Source: Branchiostoma lanceolatum
Taxonomy: Eukaryota > Chordata > Leptocardii > Amphioxiformes > Branchiostomatidae
Length of the DNA: 64,000 nucleotides
Assembly: GCF_035083965.1 (NCBI RefSeq)
Contig: NC_089738.1
Span: 13,914,734 to 13,978,733, forward strand
Direction: 5' to 3'
This document shows, one piece after another, positions 38,161 to 52,071 of the stretch. A program made the translations under genes and the position numbers. Each line of letters starts with the position of its first letter. Positions within the stretch are counted from its first letter, which is position 1. The notes under the pieces are model-generated. The model did no database searches and was not told the DNA's origin. It was given only the letters and a program-made list of their open reading frames with translations.

Positions 38161-39720
38161 ACAACCCACGGGACTACGCACGTCGTGTCTGAATTAGCCG
38201 TATGATACAGAAATTGTGGTGGAAATTATGATTCATTTTCTATTTATTGGCCATCAAATTTGTGTTAAGTGTTTCGTGAGAGACACTTTAATCCCTGAAT
38301 AATGTGATGTCGTGCTTGTTGTCCAGACTGTATACATTATTGATGAAATCTACGAGATAATCATTACGTCTGAACTCTGTTATGATCAGTCGCCAACACT
38401 TTACGGATTAGCCTGTGTTACATGATATCTCGCTGTCAGTGGAAAGGCTGCTAGTGCTAGAAGCTTGATTTAGTATCTACGGAAAGTCGGTTACAGATCA
38501 AATTGGATTATTGCATATCAGTGCGCGCTCGTGATATACGTAGACACGAAACGAAAGTATTAATTTCATCCTGTTATGACGCAATGCCTTCGCACTGTGT
38601 CGACTGCCACGTACTTTCTCTTGTTTTTCTGTACCTCCCGATCCGATGTACGTTTTGAGCTATCAAGTCTGTTTTAAGAGCAAACTCATAGATATGTTCA
38701 CTCTTCCCAAAACTGAGATCGGCTGTTCAAAAAGTATATCTTGACCCATCGGAAGATTTTGAAGGCTTTGATATCGGGTTTTGTTGGTAATATATCTAGA
38801 AACATAGTTTTCAGACTGTGTTTTACACCATGTCATCTCTGGTATCTGTTTCAAACACGTATCTATCAAACCAAGGAGGTTCCTTGATCAAACCGATACT
38901 GATATTTAATCTAGATTGTCGGTTTCATTTTGACAAGATCATTTGCCGAGGGCTTTAAATCGGTGCTTAACATTCGGTGAAAGGACGAAAAATTCCTTGC
39001 ATTTTCATTCGTGAATGATGACAAACATACAAGTGTTTAACACCTGAGCGACATGCCCAGACATGCCTCGCTGTAATGTCTACTGTAACACGCTGAATGA
39101 ATGCGTAAATTGTGATGCTGAGACAGGTTGTAATGCACTCCCAATTCCGCAAGGACCTAATCTTGGCGCGATCCCAACACAGAATGTCGCCACGCATTAT
39201 ACATCGCTAGTCTGGTGATGTGAAAAATCGCTCCATGAAACTAGTACAAGTAGGAGTCGTGGTTGAGTCTCACAAACTAATTGTTTTGTGGTCATCTTTG
39301 CCCTTGACAGTACCTGGTGGCACATGGGCAGCAAGTTTCCTTTCACATGCCGATTGGAAACGTCCTAAAAAGTTGCAAATGAACGTCCTAAAAATATGCT
39401 CAGTCACTGGACCTTTGACGACACTGATTTTCTATCGGACAGTATGTAATTTTGATCAGTGTCTTTGAATATCATTTTGCAAAGTGACCAAAGCGGCAAC
39501 CGATCGACGACTTTGTCGTACATTACCGAATATCGGCAGATGTTATTGATATGGTAAATAAACAACAAAATGCTGAGTCAGCAACCTTCGTAGCCCCATC
39601 TCCGTTCGGGAGATTGAAATTAAGATTAACGACGGAAAGGTTCTTTATCGCAAAATCCCCATTATGACACCCGTTTTTGTCGAACTACTTTTCACTTGAA
39701 TATCGTATTTGTTTTACTCT

Positions 39721-40091
39721 TAGGCCTAGGAATATCAATGTTGTGTTTCTGATAAAAATTAGGGGCGGTGGTTAAGAATTCTCTTTTCTCTTAAAATTTC
39801 GGCCAAAGTGATCCACGAAATACAATTTGAACAATGCAAAGCTGAAATGCACATCGGGACACTGGCATTTTAAACATCATATTCTAATCATACAGATATA
39901 CATTGTGCAAGAGCAATTATCTATTGCAACAGCAATGAGGAGAACATGTTGGAAACAATTCTACAAAGTCCCCAGATGTCAGATCGAAAATTCTATGAGG
40001 TCGACCCCCCAAAAAAGGCTAGGGTCGACAGGTTTTTGATAGGGTCGGTCGGTCGGGTAACAGGAAACAACAATATTTTCTTCCTAGACCG
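39721..40091. repeat. TIR element, family C copy 3
   Basis: The left end is AGGCCTAGGAATATCAATGT, then TGTGTTTCTGATA. The right end, inverted, contains GGTAACAGGAAACAACAATA, then TTCCTAGACC. The right half carries GGGTCGGTCGGTCGGG and a duplicated GTCGAC word. Confidence 0.75.
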
Positions 40092-40793
40092 TGACATGAT
40101 GTTTGTTATGAGTCATGCATTTAATTGCAGCAATTGATATTGTGCCCGCAATCGATATCTCTCCCTCTCTCTCTTGGGGATATAATTAGAAAGGATTTTC
40201 GTTGTCATTCGTAGACCATACCTCATATGTATGAAATCATCCAATTTTCTAGATCTATATGATAATTTCCATATTGTCAGATGCCCAGTATCATATCTGA
40301 TATTACCAATTATTCATAAAATACTAACATGTTCAAAATAGTACTTTCGCACTATTCCTGACCACGAGAAAACAACAATTAAAATCAAGGAACCCACATA
40401 TTATAGAAGTAGTGGGTAAATTCGTTTTCAATGCCTCGAAAGAAGAAATCAAACCATACAAAACTAGCTCGATGTATATGTCAGAATGTAGTACAGTTAT
40501 TGTAGGAACTGGTTCTTAATATCATTGTATTTATCACTATTGTATCCACGTTACATGTACTTGCAAGTAGCCTTTGATGATTTTTTTGCACTAAGTATAT
40601 CTTACATACAATTACTGGTATGATCATATGTATAAGTAAGTAAGTAATTACATGTATAATCTCAGTTTGGGGGAAGACCCAAGAGAAAACCTAACAGGTT
40701 TCTGGTCTCCCTTATGTGTTCTTTTTCCCTGCTGTTTTTTTTTTTTAATGTGCAAATGAACAATATCAAAGCATTTAACATTTAAGAAACAAG

Positions 40794-40827
40794 CAAACAA
40801 ACAAACAAACAAACAAACGAACGAACA
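40794..40827 (+). repeat. (AAAC)n microsatellite
   Basis: About eight AAAC/GAAC tetramers, the last ones mutated to GAAC. Confidence 0.95.
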
Positions 40828-41379
40828 AATATGATAAAAAAATCAATACAAACCACCATGTGATTTCTACTTTTGGATAGAAATTCATTAGAATGTCCTA
40901 TTTTCCGCATTCCTTCTTAGTAACTTCTTATGTCCCTGGTACGTGCTGAACCACAATAAGCAATGTTTAAGGATGGGTATATGGTCACAAATGTAGTTCA
41001 GCAAAAGAAACCCTCAAAGCCCCTCATGTTAGCGGCCGCAAAATGTATATTTGACAACAAGGCCGATCCTCCTCCGGAAAAGTTGTTGTTTGCCTCTCGC
41101 TCTACTACTGGGGAGGTCCCCTACCCATCAGTCTGTGCGCGAGCTCCTCCCAAAGACGTCGGTTTTGTGAATGGGTCGCGGGCGTCGGAAGTCCAAAATT
41201 CCCTCGATTTTCTCCACCGGACGACAACTCAAGCGGGGTTGGAACATGATTCAGGGACCCATGGACCCTCGGTGACCTGAAACATCAAGAAATTCCGGCG
41301 GTGAGCGGAAGGGAGAGACAAGAGAGTCAACGGAAGTTCGTTGGTACCTGACTGTCAGGGAGCGCCTGCTAACACAAAG

Positions 41380-41813
<434 letters not shown>

Positions 41814-44800
41814 TGACGGCTAGCCTAGGAAAATCGTGAAGATTTTTACAATCAGCTGGTGTGCCTTCTTCCCCCCCCCCTCCATGTCATGTCTGTCTGG
41901 CCATGTCGCAGTCACGCAGAAACACAAACACTAGCGACACGCTTGGATGTTTTGCTGGGGACACCCCAGTTTTCACATACCAGCTTTGTCTTTGTGCATA
42001 GCCCAGTTACGACACCCTTCGCTTGACGAAAGGGGGTGACAGGTCTGTCTTTAAAAAATGTTTCTCGTCCTGGTGTTGTCGTTTTGCTGAGAAGGAGACG
42101 GATTCGGTGCGTCCTGTCCCCTATCTGGTTTAAGTGGGTCGTTTAATTTTCCTCGGCAGGATGTCAGGATTGGGGGATGTCGTCAGAACTCTGTGAGACA
42201 TGGGCGTGTGCCGGTTAATCGGGTATTCTACCTGAATAGATTTTCCGTTAGTATCTGTCAATTATCTTTTGGGGCTAAAAAATCTATCGGTGGGATTGGA
42301 CATGGTACTGCCCCCCTCCCTTTTCTCTAGAAATTATCGTCACTAAATGTTTCAATGACTGGTATTCCACAGCGTTTCCTGTTGTTTATCTTTTTTTGTC
42401 TGTTCCTGTCTGGACAACAATAGTCCGATAAAGCAAGGTATGGTTCAGGATGCTGATCCGCATTGTTTTGGGTATTACGGCAGGAAGCTTTGGGCATACC
42501 GTAGAACACAGGTAACCGATCGAACTAGAAACACAGGCAAACATTCAAACAGCTGACTCAAATGATAAATCATTAAATGACCTCACTTATTTGCATTGAA
42601 CCAGCAGCACTTGTCTTCTTGTGTGCTTTAGCTCACTAAAAATGGAATCCAATGCTTTTATACTGATGATGTATTGCATTATTTGGAAACTCAACGTGAG
42701 AAAGTGGTTGTGAAAAATCAGCTTGGCCGCTCGTTGGCACTATGTTGATTATAGGGCAGGGGCTGGCAGGGATTTTGTGTGCTGTAAGAAATTTGACACG
42801 CAGTGAATGGATGAGGGGTAGACTATTGGGTCTATAATACTGACGGAATTGTCATGGTAATTATACTGGACACTGGCCCTGGAGCAGGGGACCTAACCGG
42901 GGTGTTGTGGTCAGAGGTCACTCGGCAGGCATTGGGAAATGTGTTGTTTTTAATCATTCAATATCTAATATTTTAGAACCACAAGTCCGTTTGACTTCAA
43001 ACTTTTTAATGGCACAAGGCTTGAAGCAAACAAGCTATGAAAAATGATGTTGCAAGTTTGCCTATTCTGAAGGAGTAGGTGGTTTGTGTTTAATTGATTG
43101 AAAGTGTGAAAAACAGTAATTGTGTTAAAAAAAACCTGTTTAGATCCTGCCTTGTAACAGATAGCTTTCGGCAGGAGGTGTCAAACCCTTGCGATCGTTA
43201 ACGTTTAGTTTTCAGACAAACAGCCATTAATGTGAGTGCGTTGTTGAACAATTTTTCGGAGGGTATATATGTCTCCGTTATATCCTGGATGCACCCAACA
43301 CACGTGAAACTGCTTGGTATGCAACAGAGGTCCCTGCATAGAGAGGAACTGTGTGGGTGTGCATATTGCTCCAAAAGAAATCTGATAAAGAGAGATGGTA
43401 GAAAATATCTCCTTTGTGACTATTGGTCGAAAATTTGATTGGGTTTCCCCCCATAGAGTGATGGCTGGCTGGCACAGATATATCTGAGGTGCCTGTCTTC
43501 AATTAAACATATCCGAGCTGGCACCATGTTGAAGGAATGAAGACATCTGGGTTGGTATGGAAAAAAATTACTGACTAGTTTGAGTGGAGGGAGGCCCTGT
43601 AATAAATTACGATACTGGGTTTTCTGCATTTGCAATTCAAGCCAGACTGGTGTATAATTCAGCAATGGAAAAGGAGGGATTATATTCAAGCGAATCAATA
43701 CATGGAAAAAAAATAGCGCATCTGTTGAAATATGGCTTCAATGCAAGTGTTTTTTCTGGTACGAATCTGTTTGGCTAAATGGTAAGAAATACATATCGTT
43801 ATATGTTGACTGAGACTGTGATCTATCGCTGTATTCCCTCCCTCTATATGATATGGCTCTGCGTTGCTGTATAGTATCTGCGTCCACAATTTCGATAAAG
43901 GACAAGTATTGAATATTCACACCTGATATCTACGTTGTCGCTTGGATATATGAAAGAATAAGTCGGCGATGATGTTTTTGTATTTCACAACGCCAAGTAC
44001 ATTTGCATATTCGTAATATGTTGGCGGGTTGTTACAATTACCGCTGTCGGATGAGAAAGTGGTACTTTCAGGTTGCCATGACGATGAATAATGGTCTTTC
44101 AGGAGGCCTACAAAGGGGGTGGCCGATAAGCAGTGGCGCAAGGAGCAAGGGGTCTTTGTGTATTGACGTCTTAGTTTTGAGCCAGCTGGATGTTTTGCAA
44201 CATGGCCTAGAATCCTTCCAATTCTCCTGTTATCGATGTCTGTGGGTTGAACCTAAAGTCGTGGACTGGAAACAAAAACATAGATATAGAGTTGACGTGT
44301 AGTTCTAACCTTAAAGAAAATCTTAAAAATCCCTTTACAATGATGACATTGATGTAAAAAAAAATGGTGATGCTTAATACATTTGTCTGTTGATACAATC
44401 ACTTTTCATTCAGCCTTTAGATATTGAATATATTTGCTGCCAAATTGCTTCAAAACTGATACTTAGTGCTTGCACTATCAACATGGAGATTAAAGTATTG
44501 ATAGCCAATACTTAATGATTAACATTGTCCATAGTTTCCTACCAATAATAGTGATTAGACTTTGAATTCTGATTGTGATATCAGATGATATAGGTTCAGT
44601 AGATATATTTCTAGTAAAGATGCATTTAGATTTAATTATAGATTTGGATATGATTTTTGCTGCATCACTTGGTCTAGTTTTATCGTACCCTGGTCACACC
44701 CATTTCTTGCGTGAAACATATCGATATGATATAATAAATCATGCGCTAATAAGTTATAATCAATGCTATTTACAATGATGGGATGGTTATGTAATTTGAC

Positions 44801-45407
44801 CACACCTAAAGTCATTACAACGATACTATTTTTGTCAAAGGTACCCAAGCTATCTCTAGCATATTTGCACCAAATCTCTTTCTAGCAATCCTTATCTTTT
44901 ACATTTGAGTTTCATTGAGTTAGAAGTGACATTTTATAGGTTTTTAATGACAGTTGGTTGAATGTTAATTCTAGCTCAGTAGCTGCGATAGCCTTCAGTA
45001 TCAAGTCTCCAGCATACCTTTTTGTTGTTATGATAATATGAAAGAAAAATCTGTATCATGCTCAGATATGTCCTTCGAAGGCCCAAATATCGTACCATCT
45101 TTATTATACGCTGCGGCAATCAATATAGACGCCAAGCCGTCTGTCTTAAAAGGCCACACCCATCAGCACTGGCATCACCACTCTCTCTAAGGAACAGGAG
45201 CACTCAAGATAGAAGGAGGATTACGACATTACACACTGTGGAATTGAGCGATCAATTCCGACTGGCGGGGACAGGTCGGTGTGGGGCCACGCCTAGGTTA
45301 TGGATGGAGCTGTGCATTTTTAATGCGGGGGTAAACCGTTTTATGGACCTGTCGTCACCTTCCTTGGGCAGTGGTCATTTCAAACGAATCGAAAGCATCT
45401 ACAATCT

Positions 45408-45916
45408 GAAACCTAGAATATTGTATGCAGCAATATTATGGGATCCCATCATCCATATACAAAGCAAGACAAAGATAAACTGGAAAGGGTACAGATTCAA
45501 TACGAACAATTATGACAGAGATGCTCGTGTCACTAAAATGAAAACAAATCTACAGTGGATGTTACCCGAAGACAAGAAAAATGCCCAAACTTTGCAAGAG
45601 ACACAAAATGATAAGCTGGTGGATCTACCAACTACTAAGTATCTTTATTATTCTAATACCAGCTCAGAAAAGAGCAAAAAGGAGTCATGACTTCAAGTAC
45701 CAGGGTTATCAACCCAGGATTCAGGTGTTAAAAAAAAAAGTTTTTCCTGGAACTATTGAGAATGGACAACTTGGAACAATGCTTGAAGCTAGATGTGCAA
45801 AGGTTAGGTGTGGCCTATGGTTCAGTATAATATAACCAGAAGCTGCCGCGCAGGTGCCTGCGAAGCTTGTGTGTTACTCCGGTTATACCAACTATACAGA
45901 TACAGACAGTACAGAC
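45408..45916 (+). mobile_element. Decayed LINE 3' fragment, relative of 31,909-32,982
   Basis: Its frames encode LYAAILWDPIIHIQSK, NTNNYDRDARVTKMKTNLQW and, after frameshifts, PAQKRAKRSHDFKYQGYQPR. They parallel the C-terminal part of the LINE in RPL8. The 3' UTR words GAAGCTGCCGCGC, GTGCCTGCGAAGCT, GTGTGTTAC and GATACAGACAG are shared as well. It lacks the palm domain. Confidence 0.85.
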
Positions 45917-47684
45917 ATAGCCTTTTTCTATTATTCTTTGTACATAGATGCCTCAATCTATATCACCAGTACCACTTTGTGTGACATGTCCGCCTGTACT
46001 CTAAAGTAGAGCAGCATCTTTATTATACTGATAAACTTCACATTCCTGCAATCCAGAAGAAAGTAGAAAATCTTTCTTAAAGCTTGATAAGCAAATATAG
46101 ATGAATTTCTGGAATATCTGAGATAGGAAAATTTAATAAGAATAGTACATATCAAAGACTGATAAATCCTAAAAACATGTACATGATTGTATATATAGCT
46201 CTGTTGTGGTATTAGAGGAAAATAAATAGCACTAAGTATGCTTGATAGAATGAAAATGTATCGCTAGAGGAAGGTGCAATGAATAGTTTGTTAGGAAATG
46301 GAGATCAATGATAGCCTTTTGTGATAATATTTCTAATTTCGTCTGAGAGTAAGTCGACAAAATGATTGATGAAAAAAAGTGTCATCCCAGACTGTATGGA
46401 AACAAGTCTAGCCAAAAACCCCACTGTGAAAGTCCCATGCAGCTCTGGAATGAAGGATGGAATAAATTGAAATGTTGTTCCTTTGTGTGCTTGGCTGTTC
46501 CCACGTGGACCTCTGCAGACAGTGATAATGTGCCCATGTTTAGCCCCAGGCAATGCCAGGTTTGATACTCACAGTATGCATCGTCCTACCCACTGATTAG
46601 TAAGCCATGGGACTGGGAAAAGACCCCAAGTATAACCGCTCACAGAATTAGCCTTGCAGGATATGAGATTATATATTCGCATCAACTTGTTAGGAATGAA
46701 ATTAAAGTTTAAGATGGGCCGGATTCGGGGGAACATTTATCATAATTACAATAAGGCAAATTGTCAGCAGTTATCGAAGGCTGTAATTTCTGGTCTTTGT
46801 CTGCGTCTCTATGCCATCTGTGGCACTGGGGAGATGATGATACCAGCTTCCTCGCCCGGGGCCACCCCTGCTATACCTCCATCCAATCTCAAAATGTGCT
46901 ATAATTTAAAGCAGATCAATGAATCCCTTTTCTATGTGTCGTCGTTGCCAAACTGCATCAAATTCCGTCATAAAAACACCTCCCGAATTTGCTTCTCCTT
47001 TATTATAAAACCGTTAACGCAGAATCTGATTAATATGTTTGATGACAAGGAGGAAATGTGAGAAATATTCTGCCTGGAAATTCCTCAGAAGGCTTACAGC
47101 ATGCGTCTGGAAGGTTCAATACACATTAATTACTGTACGTAAAACGGCTGACCTGTTTTTCGCCTTAATTGTACACGAAGCAGTGTTATTTTGCTTCCTT
47201 CAAATCAATGTATTATTGATTTTCATTCTAGCACTTGCTACATCACAGTATTTTTTGTGTCAAGATACTGTATTCAATTATAAGATAGATATTCTGCACC
47301 AAAAGAAAGGACAATCGTTGATCTTTTTCTTAGTCAGTGTCTTTTTGTCTTTAGATGTTCAGTTTACAAAAATAAAGTCATTCCTGAAAGACTGAAGGAG
47401 AATCTTTGACTCTTTTCATGTGTTTGGCTGTCGCTGTGTTGGCAGTTTGGGTGGAGTCAGAAATCTGTCAGTGTCTATGTGATAACTGCTACATCACATG
47501 GTCTTGTGGTCGTCGTTTTATGACGTGAACGTTGAATGTATTCACGACCGTGGACACGGCACTAATATTATTGAAGGTGGAGGTGGTTTCCTACCACTTG
47601 GTATATAGGAACTTATTATTACCTTCGCAAAGAAGGTTATGTTTTTGGTGTTTGTATGAGGTTAAGCAGTATAACTTAAGAAGC

Positions 47685-47935
47685 TATGGATAAATTTTCA
47701 TGATATTTATCATGTACTTAGGTCTAGCCCTATTAAATAAATGACTAGATTTTGGGTCCTCTGGCAGATTTCCTTGGTGCTGCAGCAGAAATTCTTGTTT
47801 TGATATCTTGTAATCTGGATGGTAGATAGCTCTTGTGGTCGGGAAAATGTTCGGGTCCTCTAGCTGCTTTCTTTGGAACTGCAGGTGTGTTTCAGTTGCA
47901 GACTTTGAAACAGGATAAGTCAAGAAGGGATGGAT
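47685..47935 (-). repeat. Inverted pair of a 250-bp repeat, copy 1
   Basis: Read on the minus strand it contains TTGACTTATCCTGTTTCAAA, GCTATCTACCATCC, AATTTCTGCTGCAGCACC and CCAAAATCTAGTCATTTATT. These match 49,985-50,270 on the plus strand. The two copies are inverted and 2 kb apart. The type is not recognised. Confidence 0.8.
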
Positions 47936-48654
47936 GAATTTTCATAATCAACCTCTATTCTGAACATATTCAACACAGCACACTTCCAATTACTGATATT
48001 TTGCATTAGCTGCAGTTACTGTACATGTATCATTTGAATATCTGTTCATTCATTCTTGCATTGCATTTTACTGTCTCATCCACAAGCAATAGACTTGACA
48101 TCTGCCCTATGGTAATCTATCAATTTTGGATTGTTGAACTTGGACTTTGTCCGACTGTAAACTTCTATACAGTGCTAAATACCTTCTGCAGAAACACATG
48201 CCAAATAAAACCTTCATAACCCTGAACTGTTAAGGAGAGAGGACAGATTTGGCGCAAGTCCCAGAAAAACTATCAATGTCCTTGTATTTACTGGGTAGTC
48301 AGGACAAAGGGTTCAAGATTTACGCTATTTAAGGGACGTGTTTATTTGTTTAATTCGGGCGCGCTGAAAGTATTGCCTTGAACTCCGAGGCTAAAAAAGG
48401 AAATTGTGTCCTGGTTTTTAATGCGTTTATGAAAGATGGATATTACTTGACATCAGGGTGAGTGCCCTGTGGGTGAAATCTTATTCTCTCTTGAATTATG
48501 ATAATTGGAATGTCACAATGGTAATGGATTGGATTTGAACAGCAAGTATGTATGGAACATTGTCAGCCATGTTGGGGAGGGGGGCATTTCTTACCTAAAA
48601 TACGTCCACTTTATTATTTGAAGTGTCTAAATAAATATATTCGTTTGTTTGTCC

Positions 48655-48912
48655 CTTCAGACCCTTGTAGTGCTGTTTCAATAGCAGGGTATATTTTTAC
48701 GGGGGGGGGGGGGGTTGCTAGCCTTTCCCTTTTAATGTGCTTGAGGCACTTTCTCACACACGGGACCCCCATTTTACGTCCCTTCCAAAAGACGGTTCAG
48801 CCCCAACAGAGATGTCCTGACCCAGGTTTGAATCGGGGTCTCCCAGTTACTAACTGATTTGAACCAGGAGCTGAACTGTGAGGCTGCTACTAGTTGAGCT
48901 ATAGAGACATAC
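48655..48912 (-). mobile_element. SINE S1, copy 3 (minus strand)
   Basis: On the minus strand it reads ATAGCTCAACTAGTAGCAGC, CTCCTGGTTC, a B-box-like ACCCCGATTCAAACC, TTTTGGAAGGGACGTAAAAT and GGTGCCTC/CACTTT body words, then a C14 run (48,701-48,714 as G on plus). It is nearly full length. Confidence 0.8.
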
Positions 48913-49984
48913 CCAAGTAAGTAAGATTAGCCCAAGTTAAATTGCTATATCCCCATCCTTCATTAAAAAGTAATAAAGGACCAGAAATTTGTTTGAGAAG
49001 TTGGTTTACCCTTCACACTTGATAACTTTTATTCCATCATTTTCATTTTTCATAAACCCTTCCTCATTTAGCTGTATAATTGTTGTTGTAATTAGTAAGT
49101 TTGGCCTTTACACTGGTAAAGTGACCCTGGCATATAATCAGGTAGGGATTAGCTTTTATGGAAACACTCGGATGGTTTTCTCGTTAACACACAGGTAAAG
49201 GTGAGAAAGTTGATAAAAGACACGATGCCAGCACTCCTCAAAGATCTTTCCGCCTCCCTTCAAGCCAAGATACCGTTAAACCTTTTAACTCTTGAGGATA
49301 CTTTCCAATCTGTCTTCTCAAATATATCTGGGACATAAACCTAAGGGGTCGAGCTAATCTCATGGGGTCACGGTGGAGGGAGGAGATGGTTTGGCAAGCC
49401 GCAAGCCTGTAGATAGAGGAAGTGGGCAGGTTTTGGAGGTGCTCCAAATGGGGTTGGAGGTGGCTGCCAAGTCGTGACAAGTTTCTCTGATGTAAGAAGC
49501 AGCGAAGACATCGTCCAAGGGGTACAGGAAGGGTGGAGACTCCGACTAAGATTTAGTCATCTTATAGTTCTTTATGCTCGTGTCTTGATGATCATCCCCC
49601 AACATTCTGGATCATGTGGTTCAGGGTTCACTCTACGTTGGTTCTAGAAAGGAAAACAAATTTTGAACACTTCAATCCTGCGTTCATATTAAAGTCTGAT
49701 ACTTAGTGTCATAGCGTCATGATTGCTGAGAGAAAACCAGGAAACAAAACTGAATACGACTTTGAACCAGGTGGTTGACACACACACCGACCGGAAGCTG
49801 GTTAACAAGCAGGGCCGCCTGTAACCACTTGTGACTACTTTGGAGCCGTTTCAAGTTCATGTGGAATCCATTCACAAAGTCACTTTTAAGTGGCCGTAAT
49901 GCCGAAAGTCTGGCCCACACATAAGTCACAGGAGTGGAACCAGAAGTTCAACTAGCCGCGGCTGTGTGTTTGTGAAGTTATTCA

Positions 49985-50270
49985 TCCCCTCTTGACTTAT
50001 CCTGTTTCAAAGTCTGCTATTGAATTGCCCCTGCAATTCGAAAGAAAGCTGCTGGAGGGCCCATGTCCTCAGCACAAGAGCTAGCTATCTACCAGCCAAA
50101 AATCCAAACCATTTCTTGTCCAGAACCCAAGATATTAAAGCTGGAAATTCTGCTGCAGTACTTAGGAGGGCTGCCAGGGGGTCCAAAATCTACTCATTTC
50201 TTCTATAGAGTAAGACCTAACCACATAACGGCATACCAAATTGCATGACAGTTCACCCATAGCTTCTTGC
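49985..50270 (+). repeat. Inverted pair of a 250-bp repeat, copy 2
   Basis: Plus-strand counterpart of 47,685-47,935, sharing CTTGACTTATCCTGTTTCAA, GAGCTAGCTATCTACCAGCC, CTGGAAATTCTGCTGCAGTA and GGTCCAAAATCTACTCATTT. Several indels separate the copies. Confidence 0.8.
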
Positions 50271-51920
50271 CTTGAGTTATGCTACTAAACCACATACAAA
50301 TACTACCAAAAACATAACCTTGACGAAGGTAACTACAGTAAAGTAACTGGGCTGCACAAAGTACTGAAGCAGTGTGGGTGGCATTGGTTTGCATTTCACC
50401 CTGGGTGCACTTGAGTAAGTAGCTATGTGATAACTGTGTTAGAATGTACAGGAGTCAAGTTGTGTAAAGAGATTCTGTTGTAGCACTGAGGGTACCAGGG
50501 CTTGATGTTCCACTTGTGCGGAACAGGGCGTGTGTGGATAAAACCTGACAGGACAAAACTGACTTGGGAGGCTTGCTGTTGTATATTTATGTAAGGAAAC
50601 CCAGGAAAAGGTCTGGGTGATTTGCACTGTTGTAGGATGAAAGCAGGGGACCTTGATTCTTCAAGCAGACGTTGGGTGGACAATTCTAAAGTTCTCAGAC
50701 CAGAAAGCTATCCAGCCGATATCGTACAGCGGGAAAATAACTTACCCCACGAGTCTGTAAGCTCTCAATGAGTCTCATGGACATTCTTCTTTCAGCAATA
50801 CTGCCGGTGTCCTCTGGTCACTGCATGATTTTTAGAAATTAGCCAATGTTCCCAGGTTACCTGCAAGCCCTGTCCAAGGTCACAGGGTAGATTTTCCTGG
50901 GAAAAATAGTATACGCTGGACCTTCTGGTGTCTTTGAAGTTTGTTGACCTTCTGGCAATGAAATCGACCAAAGGTTGTCAGTGTATACCAGCTTTTTGAC
51001 AGTCTTGAGTAAACCGTCCTAACATCTGCTTGGAGATTGGGAGACCTTCTATTGAACTAGAACACCTGCTGCTAGATATAAACGGTTCTGACAGCACGGA
51101 GGTTGAAAATGGTGCACTTGTAGTCACCCCAGGCAATTGTGTTCTCACATGTGGGGAGATGGCGAGAAAACCCAGTGACCTATAATCTGGTTCGTCGCCT
51201 TTCCCCATTTTTAGCATGCCAGTTTTAATTGTATGGTCTAACCTTGAAGAGTTTCGGAAGTAGGACTTTTTGTTTTTCACAACTTTGTATTTTTCTTCTT
51301 CCTACATACATGAACGTTGCCCACCTACAAGCCTATATCCCATGAAGATTGTGAAAAGTGTGTACCACACATTTAACGGTTCATCTTTCTTTTGATTGCT
51401 AACCAAAAAGGAAGTTGAAAGAAAAATTACCATTGAAAATCTGGTTGTACTTAGTGACAGAGATGGGACTGACTGATTGCGATTTTGATTGGACATCCAC
51501 AGGAAGTGGCTCATTGGCCAATGGGGTCAGAACAAGGATAACGGAAGATGCGCCAAGTGCCTCGGGGTGATTCTATTGGTTTAGGGCGTGGCACCAACAC
51601 TTGTCTCTTGCTTTCTAAGTAGCGACACCTCAAGGTAGTGAACATACTCATCACAGAGTCCTAATATGGGCAGGGCCTGGGTCATGACAAGTTGGTCACA
51701 TCCCCTAGACTCAGTTCAACAAAATGTAACATGTCCCTGTAAAACTCTGAACTCAGTAGAGTCGTGTTTCAACGTTTCAAACTTGGGTTCAAGTCGGGTC
51801 AATTTGAGGCGATTTGCAGCGTTTGTTTACAGCGTTTGCTCTTACGTCAACTAGGAGTCAAACAACTTCACTTGTTGACCCTTCGATGACCTATTTTGAC
51901 CTTTCATGGTGCTTAATACG

Positions 51921-52071
51921 AAAGTTACTCAAGCAACTGGATAAGTTTATAAACGGTCAGATTTTTCAGACATCTGCTATCTTTCGCCAGTGACTGAACG
52001 GAATGTGAAGTCCAACAATGTCTGAAACGTCTGACCGTTTACAAAACTTATCCAGTTGTTCTAGTAACTTT
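51921..52071. repeat. Hairpin MITE, family A copy 2
   Basis: Starts AAAGTTACTCAAGCAACTGG and ends CCAGTTGTTCTAGTAACTTT. The inner arms AAACGGTCAGA/TCTGACCGTTT match the copy at 5,250. The central loop of about 60 bp differs. Confidence 0.85.

Larger units (their letters stand above)
36106..40962. other. Intergenic region between RPL8 and the kinase gene
   Basis: No gene-like frame is visible. The region holds a hammerhead-like inverted element (36,690), a partial family C element (37,150-37,325), a SINE head (38,029), a full family C element (39,721) and an (AAAC)n tract (40,794). The part from 37,560 to 39,600 is less repetitive and richer in CpG than its surroundings, but shows no exon that I can defend. 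Confidence 0.6.

Noticed and set aside
45058..45690. 210-codon frame as a possible gene
   Set aside because: Its second half is a decayed LINE C-terminal region, the first half has no pattern, and the frame ends by frameshift relative to the element.
46654..47395. Two overlapping frames of 135 and 118 codons
   Set aside because: AT-rich, Ile/Phe/Leu-rich translation typical of noncoding DNA, with no exon signals consistent with the kinase frame.
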